Shown: in pieces, positions 56,356 to 64,000 of the stretch
Position numbering within the stretch: position 1 is the stretch's first letter
Layout of the letters: every line of letters starts with the position of its first letter
DNA from: Agrocybe praecox
Lineage: Eukaryota > Basidiomycota > Agaricomycetes > Agaricales > Agrocybaceae
Length of the DNA stretch: 64,000 nucleotides
Assembly (NCBI GenBank): GCA_964017145.1
Contig: OZ024850.1
Location: forward strand, 1,651,618-1,715,617
Direction: 5' to 3'
Position numbers and translations under genes: made by a program
The notes under the pieces: generated by a model
Databases searched by the model: none
Told to the model about the DNA's origin: nothing
The model's input: only the letters and a program-made list of their open reading frames with translations

Positions 56356-59051
56356 CTATCCATCTTCAGGATACCCTAGTTCCAAACCGTCGAGGTCGTC
56401 GTCGTCGTACATCATGCTGGCAGTGATAGGAGGAATTTTGAGTGTGACCATGTCAAAATCGAAAATCGAGACTTCAGGGCTGCGTATCATCCTGGGAGGA
56501 GGGAGATTCCAAAACAGCATATCAGAGCCAATTCGAGAGCGGGAGGGGGTTGCTGGAGAAGCTGAATCTACGGTACTCGCTGGGCTTTTACCATCCGATG
56601 TGGTGGCACCCATAGGGTCATTGTTGGCATTGGTAACCGTTCCTGCTTGAGCGGCTGGTTCTGTACTTGTTACGGCAGGGCCTGCCACGAAAGAGGGCGA
56701 GAGGTTTTCAAACGCTTGCAGGTAGTTGGTGGGGGCTGGAGACTGGTCAACAGGAGCCTGAGTAGTGATTTCAAGAGGGGGCTTCAGATTTGAGTTAACG
56801 AGGTTCACGCCGCGTTGAATTTCTGTGATAGCTTTGTTGCGCAGCTCATCTCCAGTGTCGTTCGTCCCGAGGCCTTCAGCAAGATTTTGAACAATGGAAA
56901 GTTGATTCTTGGGGTTGTTGATGGGAGGAGTGTCACAAACCATGGTGTCCGAAAATGTGTTTTCGACAACGGCCTGTGGCACTTCTGGTCCAACAACATT
57001 CACCACATTTGTGTGTGCCTCGTGCACAGACACCATGCCCACATCGGAACGGCCAGCAAAATGATCAACAATCGGACTGCCGCAAACCATATCGTCGAGA
57101 AATTCGCAGGCAATATCATCGGCAGTACTAGGTGTAACACTCGCACTATCGGGAGGAAGCGTAGCAGCAGGCAACATAACTGTGTCCGCAACTTCTAGAA
57201 GGCTTTCAGGCGAGGAAGACCCCAAATCTCTAGTCTTTGTCAAGACAGACGACGATGGCTCCACGGAGGGAATACGTCTAGGAGTAGGCGTTCCAGATTT
57301 CGATTCATCACTGGGCAAAAACAATGGCTCCTTTTCCTTCCCCTTCCCCTTCTTTTCTGTAGGTTTCCTAGGCTCTTCCGATTCTTTGGGCAAGTATCCT
57401 TCTGCTTTCATGATGCCAAAAATGATATTCAAAGGCGTCTTGGGTTTGGGCGTCTCCTTCACTAGCCTCGACACTGAGGGATCTGGATGCGTTTTTTCTG
57501 GCGGCAGTACGGCTACACTGGGAGCTTCATGACCAAGCCCAGTGGTGTGCCTGGTCATGATGTTCCCAGAGGTTTCTACTGGTGGGCTCTTAGCTGCAGA
57601 TTGGACAGACGGCGACGTATGTCCTGAAGAGGAACCAGCCGCTGACACACTAGTTGCTTGTGGACGAGACTCTGTGTTCATGCGTGGTCTAAATGCCACT
57701 TTCTTAGACGCACTCAGCGTCCGAGAAAAATAAAGTGGGGTCTGCAAATTAGGCGTCGACGTCGAAGGCAAAGAATCGGCAAACACTATAGGACGAGAGC
57801 GTTTCGTTGGCTTAGGCCCAGAGAATGCAGATTTCTTGAATTGGAATCTGGGTAACTTCATCTTTGCAGTTTCCATGGATGCTCTGTACGAGGCTTGCAA
57901 CGAGTCCAAGGGTATTTTAGCGCTGTCTTGATCGGATTGTTCTGGGACGATGCCCCTTGCAGTTACTACTGTTTCGACCGACCCCTGTGCTGGAGGCTGA
58001 TTAGAGGATGGAAGTGGCGTATTCTCTTCGGGAAGCTCTAACATGGTTTCGCTGGGCTCCTCCACTGCTGATGGCGGTGGAGGTGGAGTAGGCGTAGGTG
58101 GTGGAGGAGAATGCTGCCGTTCAACTTCGTCTGGCTCAGGAACGTTCGGAGAAGCTGGAGCTTCAGCTGGAATTTGTTTTCCGCTTTCGTCATCCGTAGA
58201 AACAATTTCAACTATTTCATCGACAGGTTGAGGACGACGAACTGGAGCGACATATTTCTTAGGCATCTTTTCATCGCCAGACGAACACAAATCAATGATC
58301 TCTGAACTCGATACCACCTTCGCTGGTATCTTCTTGATCTTGGCTGGTCGAGAACGTGGGCCATCTTCCGAGCCAGATGATATTTCGATAGCACCGAGAT
58401 GGGTTGCTGTAAATATATGATGAGCGGCCGTACAATTTGAAACAAACGAAAAGACAAGTTACGTAGGCTGCTCTTTTTCGTGGTTGGATCTAGGAAGAAA
58501 GAAAAGTGTCGTAGGTAATAACCTATTAATCAAGAAGGCAGATGGACAAACCGGTGGGTATTATCTTCTTTCGCTTTGTTGGTTGACTACTAATCGTGAG
58601 GTATAGAGGGGGTGTGTCATCGGAATCGAAGTCGGACTCATCGTTGAGCTGAACTTGCGATGGTGTTGGTTTCTTTACCTGGCTCAACAAGGCGGCTTTC
58701 TTTTCGGTGGGCTTAGAAACGCGGGTGGAGACGCGTGCTGGCGTCGAGTGTTTCTGTTTCGACGGACCTGCTTCTGCATTCTGTCGTACGGATGGCTTAA
58801 GCTTGGTTCTCGAATTCGAGGGACTAGCAGTTGAGCGAGCTGTATACAATCAGTGGACCGTCCATGTTGAGGTTTTAAAAAAATTAGGAACCAAGAGGAA
58901 TTCTTTTACCTTTGGTAATTGAAGGTGTTGAGTGAGAAGTGACCTTCGGCTTCTTCGCGGGGGGATTTCCACCGTCACCGACTGGTGAAGTGTCCGGGCT
59001 GGAACGCTTGCGCTTTCCAGTTGGAGGGTTCTTGGGTAGTCGGTCGACCAT
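56356..59051 (-). CDS. Disordered nuclear-type protein with SUMO-interacting motifs
   Basis: Four or more exons: a first exon from the ATG at 59051 (MVDRLPKNPPTGKRKRSS), a second covering about 58840-58550, a 27-nt micro-exon near 58490-58464, and a large last exon ending at 56356. The last exon alone holds over 650 residues. The protein is almost wholly low-complexity, rich in Pro, Ser, Lys and Glu. The N-terminus has likely nuclear localisation signals (KRKR, PAKKPKV, KRKK). Three hydrophobic cores followed by Ser/acidic residues look like SUMO-interacting motifs: GAIEISSGSEDG, EIIDLCSSGDE and EIVEIVSTDDES. No enzymatic domain is recognised. The last residues (MMYDDDDLDGLELGY) are acidic. 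It may act in a SUMO-linked nuclear complex, which is inference only. The gene is transcribed away from DUG2. Confidence 0.75.
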
Positions 59052-59771
59052 AGCTGGCCTGCTTGTGTAGCGAAGAGAGGATAGTCTGATCCAGGGCCAA
59101 CGTCTTTCTCTTAGCCGAACTATAACTTACGGATGTAACCGAAATCTAACTTTCGGCCTCGATTCGTTGGGCATTAATATTGACCAATGATCATGCCGGC
59201 AGCGATGAAATCCAACCCTTGAAAGTCATCGCGTTTTACTCTGAAAGAAATGTGTAGCCATGAATTTTTTGACTCTCAAAGAATTAAATAATTATAGACC
59301 CAAGTTAGTGTCAGCTGCCCATTTCTGGGAATCTAATTAGAATGATAGCAAATTCAAGCCGTCGGGTTAATTCCTCCTTATTTCTTGCAATCTCGGATAT
59401 CCAAACCCACGAAAATATACCGACCATCTCTGTTGCTGCCAGAGATCTGCCCGAGTCGAGTCACCGATTACGCCATTAGACGCCGCTAGCACGCCTCTTA
59501 ATGTTTAATCGCTCTTGTTCATAACCATTACCCATCTTCGTACTTTGTCGCGTTTCCATTAAAGCCTTTCGTACCCATATAGGGGACCCCATAATTTCCA
59601 AAAGGCTTGGGGACTGCGCGTGGATACAGTCTTACCGTTACCCTGCGAGTAAGCTCTTAGACAACCCTGCAACGCGAGGAGCCTCGTTGACCGCCTCAAG
59701 ACGTAATTTTATATAACCAATATGGATTTCAGCACGATGAACCCCATACTCCATCGTACGGAATCTCTCCG
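59052..59771. promoter_or_regulatory. Bidirectional promoter interval, SIM-rich gene and DUG2
   Basis: About 720 bp between divergent start codons. It has no coding frame of interest apart from a short upstream ATG at 59722, whose 20-codon frame overlaps the chosen DUG2 start. CCAAT occurs in inverted form (ATTGG-like, ATTGACCAAT near 59178-59187), a possible CCAAT-binding-factor site. Confidence 0.45.
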
Positions 59772-62700
59772 ATGCACACTTTAATTTCATCACTGATGTT
59801 CAAACCAGCTTCCCTTGGTCGCAATCTCGAATCACAAACCAGGCCTCCGACTCTAATTCACTCTCTCCATGAGTCACGAAGTTCAGTGTTGAGCCTGGCA
59901 GCCAACGAAGACTATATCTTCTCTGGGAGTCAGAACCAAGATATATCCGTAAGCCGACATGGCTGTATACTGAGGCCGTTGTTTATGTGGGGTCTTGCAG
60001 GTATGGGACAAGCAAACTTTCCAGCTGAAAGATACCTTACGAGGACACCATGGAAGCGTATTGGACCTGGAATATGCGAAGGACAAAGAGTGGTTATTTA
60101 GTTCTTCAGGTACGAGTCATAGACGCCCTGGTGCATAATCACTCAAGAACTCAAGAAACCTACCATTAGGCGATAGCACAGTGAGGGTGAGCACATCGTC
60201 TCACCGTCCCGCCCGTATCAAACAGTGATATTAAAATGGTTCAACAATATAGGTCTGGTCAACAGAAACACTTCAGCAAATATACGTTATCCATCCATAC
60301 ATGGGCGAAAGCGCTGGTGATTTATTCTCCCTCTCATGGTCCCCTACCTCGCAAACCATTTTCGTCGGGTGCCAAAATACATCTCTCCAGTGGTTTAGCT
60401 TCCAGGAGCCCACATCCAGGCCGGCATCCTTCTCCGTGGTCGAAGGACCGGTGCTTGGTTCTTCCGGGACGTCTACACCGACTAAACTCGCGTCCAGAAA
60501 AGCACACAAATTCTTTGACAGCTACCCACAGTACGAACGCAAGCCCGCAGATATCTACGCCAACAATGTTCCAGGGCGAGGGAGCCCTGAGTCTGACCGA
60601 ACAGATTCTTCAGGTCCAGGAGAACATCTTAGTATCCCACCAGATAATGTCATTGATTCGGCGCATTACGGATACTTGTATTGCATGGCATTACTCTCTG
60701 AAGGCGATCGTGGAATACAATTGGCGACAGGCAGCGGAGATGAGACGGTCAAGGTAATTCAAGCCGTTGGTGCATGTGTACGTCAGTGATATTCGCTGAC
60801 GTTACACATATCTATTCATTCAGCTCTGGGCCTGTGATTCGGGGACGCCCGAACTCGTTCATGAATTCGTGTGCAATCACGGTGCGATCTTAGCACTAGT
60901 TTCTGAAGGAGACACCCTGTACGCTGGATGTCAAGATGGATACGTCAAAGTGTTTGACCTGGAAACAAAAACGCTGGTTCGCACTATCATTGTACAAGAA
61001 GTGAGCATAATACATACAAGTCATAAAATGCAATTAATAACCTCAAATCAAATAGGGCATCGATATTATCGCTATGTCGATGTTAGGCTCTGATCTATAC
61101 ACGTGTACAGCTGATGGTTGGATCAAGGTGCTCATCTCTTTCCCTTCCTGGAAAGGAACGATATATTAACAAGATACCTAGCGATGGTCTGCTTCTTTCG
61201 ACTGCACTGCGTCTTGGAAAGGACACGAAGGAATTGTGCTTTCATCAATAATTACCCGAACAACACTTTCAGAATCCAGGTTTTCCTTCATAACAGGGGG
61301 CAACGATGAACATATCAAGGTCGATCAATATACCTAATGAAATACGTTTAAAATTGTTCACTTATTTGAATCATATCCACAGGTTTGGGAAATTACTCCA
61401 CCAAGAGCGCGACCGGCCTCTCATGTCGAGGGCGACAGAATGAACGACAGCGCGAAGAAATCTTGCATAGGTACTGGGTCTTTCTGTGGTACGCAAAGGA
61501 TGAAATTACATTCAGTTCTACGCGTGTGCTAAAGGTGGTATCAGATACGATGGTCTACGCTTTAACAAGATTCATCACAATTCCAAGCATAAGCAGCGAC
61601 CCATCGCATCGAGAAGATTGCAGACAGGCGGCCATATGGTTAAGAAAGTGCCTTGGGCAACTGGGTGCACATACCACGCTCGTCAGTTTCATTTTGACTG
61701 TCGTTATCTTTCAATGTAATCTGACCAGCGAAAAGTTGGCTACTAGTGTGGGTACTAATCCTATTGTCCTTGCAACTTTCGAAGGGTCTATCAGCGAGAA
61801 GCCAAAACCTCGGGTCCTCTTTTACGGGTCAGTCTTTTAAAATAAGTCATGATATACAAACGACACTTATAAACATTTTTATTGCATTTCCCGTGCTACA
61901 GTCACTACGATGTGATTCCAGCGCCATCGGAAGGCTGGAAATCCGACCCGTTCACGTTGACTGGGCGCAACGGTTATATGTATGGTCGAGGTGCGACCGA
62001 CAACAAGGGGCCTGTCATAGCAGTCGCATGTGCAGCCGCGGAGCTGTTGTCTCGACGCATGCTAGAAGTCGATTTGGTGTTCTTGATAGAAGGAGAAGAA
62101 GAATGTGGTAGTAAAGATTTTAGAAAAACCGTGCAGAAATATAAAGAAGCTATAGGACCCATCGATGCTATTCTTGTCAGGTTGGTCTTTTTAAATGTCA
62201 TGGGTGATCGGTTTTTTTTCTTGTAGCTAACCCGTCTGCAGTAATTCGACGTGGATTGCTGATGATCGGCCTTGCATCACTTATGGGCTACGAGGAGTGG
62301 TGCATTGCTTGGTCGAAATTAGTAGTGATCGCCCCGACCTACATTCTGGGATCGAAGGAGGAGCCGTAGCCGAGCCTATGGTTGACATGTGCGTGCATTT
62401 TGCTCTGTCCCGATGTGTATCTTTTCCTGAGTCTTTCTTAGGGTGCAACTTTTAGCCACCCTCACAGATCAGAAACGGGTAGTTAAAGTACCCGGTTTCT
62501 GTGAGTTACCTTGAATGAAACTACTATCATATTGCTCTTCTAATCAATAATACAGATGACCAAGTCCGCCCGCAGACCGATGAAGAGAAAGAATTGTACA
62601 AGTTATTATCGGAAGTTACACACAGACCGGCTGAGCTCCTGTCATCCCGATGGCGAGAACCATCCTTCACCATCCATAATGTCACGATATCTGGGCCTAA

Positions 62701-63413
62701 AAGTAACTAACTTTGCTCGTATACTTTGTGGGATGTGTTGCTGATGATCAACGCTTATAGACGCAACTGTTATTCCGGGCACTGTTTCCGCTCAATTGTC
62801 CCTACGATTAGTACCCGATCAAGACCTCGAAACAATCGTAAAATCTTTGCGCGAGTATTTGCAAGCTTCATTCGATGCACTGCAGTCTCCCAATGAACTG
62901 AAGGTATGTCTACTTTACTTTTCATTCATGTGGGGCGACGTTAGAGAATACTTATCACTTCATCTTTATCAATGGTCGTTCTAGATTGAAGTGAAGCACA
63001 CAGCAGATTGGTGGCTCGGTGACCTTGAAGGACATTGGTTCAAGTGCTTGGAAAGTGCCGTCCAGGAAGAATGGGGCGTTGAGCCTCTGCGTATTCGTGA
63101 AGGAGGTGTAAGTTCCTTTTTAAAATTTGATATCTCTCGATTTTCAGAGTTAAAATCCTTGAATAGTCTATCCCTTCCGTTCCATATCTTGAGAAGGAGT
63201 TTGGATGTCAAGCTCTCCACCTCCCCATGGGACAAAGCTCAGTCAGTCAATTATTACTCTGAAAATAATGGCTACTTTTCTGTTTTACTCATATCTTAAC
63301 AGGACCAAGCACACTTGCCAGATGAAAGAATATCACTTGTTAATCTCCGGAAGGGGAAGGCAGTTATTGAGCGCTTTTTGCTTAAAGCTGCCCATAAAAA
63401 CGCTGAATCTTGA
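59772..63413 (+). CDS. DUG2: Glutathione degradosome subunit Dug2 (WD40 + M20 peptidase)
   Basis: About seventeen exons encode a fusion of an N-terminal WD40 propeller with an M20-family metallopeptidase, the architecture of Dug2, which with Dug3 starts cytosolic glutathione breakdown in fungi. WD40 features include LSLAANEDYIFSGSQNQDISVWDK, GDSTVRVWS, GDETVKLWACD, YAGCQDGYVKVFDLE, CTADGWIKRWS and NDEHIKVWEI. The peptidase half starts near YALTRFITIPSIS and has zinc-site motifs GHYDV, YGRGATDNKGP, EGEEECGS and DLHSG, then HTADWWLGD and a PDERISLVNLRKGK end. A 17-nt micro-exon (60170-60186) encodes most of GDSTVR. The start at 59772 (MHTLISSLMFKPAS) is the first ATG in frame. An ATG at 59722 opens a different frame ending at 59784, so the true N-terminus may differ. 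Confidence 0.93.
60170..60186 (+). other. 17-nt micro-exon of DUG2
   Basis: It lies between a CCATTAG acceptor and a GTGAGC donor. With its neighbours it encodes the GDSTVRVWS blade end of the WD40 propeller, and leaving it out breaks the frame. Confidence 0.85.
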
Positions 63414-64000
63414 AACATTGTCGTTGTTGTCCGTTTGGTTGGTCCGTTGAGCCTTCTCAGGCTTCGACTCGCGGGTGTTTTGTTATCTTCCTTTTGCTTT
63501 CTTTTGCAGTCGTATATAGATTTCTGTTTGATATAGTTTTTGAGCATGTTTGATGAGCATATTTCTCGTACAAGATATCGTACATAAATTTTGTTAATCC
63601 TTCACAATACAAGTTATACAACCTGTAATACCTTTGCTATGAAGGATCGCCTGTGCCTCTGGAAGCAACGGCCCGAGATATCAGCTCGAATCCACTGCAG
63701 ACACGGGATTGTCTTTAACTATAACTACACTCACTAAATCTCTTTATCTCGTATGTGTATATTCAAGTGCGTTTCAGGAAGAAGCAGGCCTCGGATTTAA
63801 TTATCTTCGACTCATGGAGAATGACTTGCAAACACGAGGCCCAACGCAAACGGACGGTGAACGTGTTGAACGGTAGCTTGTTTTTTGAATAATAGTTCTC
63901 ATACCTATGGGCAACATATGCAGTAACTCAAAATTTCATGCGGAACCCACCGATGTTGCGACCAGAAACAATTCAAACCCAAAGAATTCGAATCTTTGCG
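63414..64000. other. 3' flank of DUG2
   Basis: The stretch after the DUG2 stop is AT-rich and T-rich with no recognisable gene up to the window edge. The first few hundred bases are probably 3' UTR. Confidence 0.5.

Noticed and set aside
56356..58317. Single-exon 653-residue version of the SIM-rich protein
   Set aside because: Upstream exons join in frame with good splice sites and supply nuclear localisation signals and the first SIM-like motif, so the internal start is less likely.

Overview
The window looks like a nuclear contig from a filamentous fungus, most likely an Agaricomycete (mushroom-forming basidiomycete). The evidence is many very short spliceosomal introns (mostly about 50-80 nt, GT-AG, with CTAAC/CTGAC-like branch sites), protein-coding genes broken into up to about 15 exons, and family content: an SH3-RasGEF Cdc25-type protein, an Ecl1-type zinc protein, a Dug2 WD40-peptidase fusion, a Zn2Cys6 regulator and a Prp2 helicase. 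I joined exons by hand from splice signals and reading-frame continuity. No rRNA, tRNA or CRISPR array was seen.

The left 25 kb is nearly empty. The only clear gene there is an Ecl1-family protein (5672-7145, minus). It is flanked by about 5.7 kb of simple-sequence-rich DNA on one side and about 17.8 kb of apparently non-coding DNA on the other. These deserts hold a diverged tandem duplication (about 4080-4618), a second tandem duplication (10491-10735), microsatellites, and one well-preserved 177-bp MITE with 24-bp terminal inverted repeats and a TA target duplication (23443-23619).

From 24.9 kb onward the contig is gene-dense. An OGFr-domain protein (+) and a GSKIP-domain protein (-) converge. 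An unrecognised, possibly broken gene follows at 26.7-27.5 kb. Next come the Cdc25-type Ras exchange factor (+), an F-box/WD40 protein (-), the mitochondrial Rho GTPase GEM1/Miro (+), a vWA-domain protein (+), an orphan one-TM protein (-), a Zn2Cys6 transcription factor (+), an SDR oxidoreductase (+), the spliceosomal helicase Prp2/DHX16 (-), a mitochondrial CitE/CLYBL-like lyase (-), a Helitron-like 3' terminus (55958-55987), a SIM-rich orphan protein (-) and the glutathione degradosome subunit Dug2 (+).

The genes are mostly housekeeping and do not form an obvious pathway cluster. Two mitochondrial functions (GEM1, CLYBL) and two ubiquitin/SUMO-linked proteins (F-box/WD40, SIM protein) are present, but I infer no joint role. 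The best second-look items are the MITE, the Helitron end with a neighbouring long open frame, two GC-AG introns, a one-base frame conflict at the first splice of the vWA gene, the unrecognised 27-kb gene and the three SIM-like motifs. I did not find a convincing new biological system.
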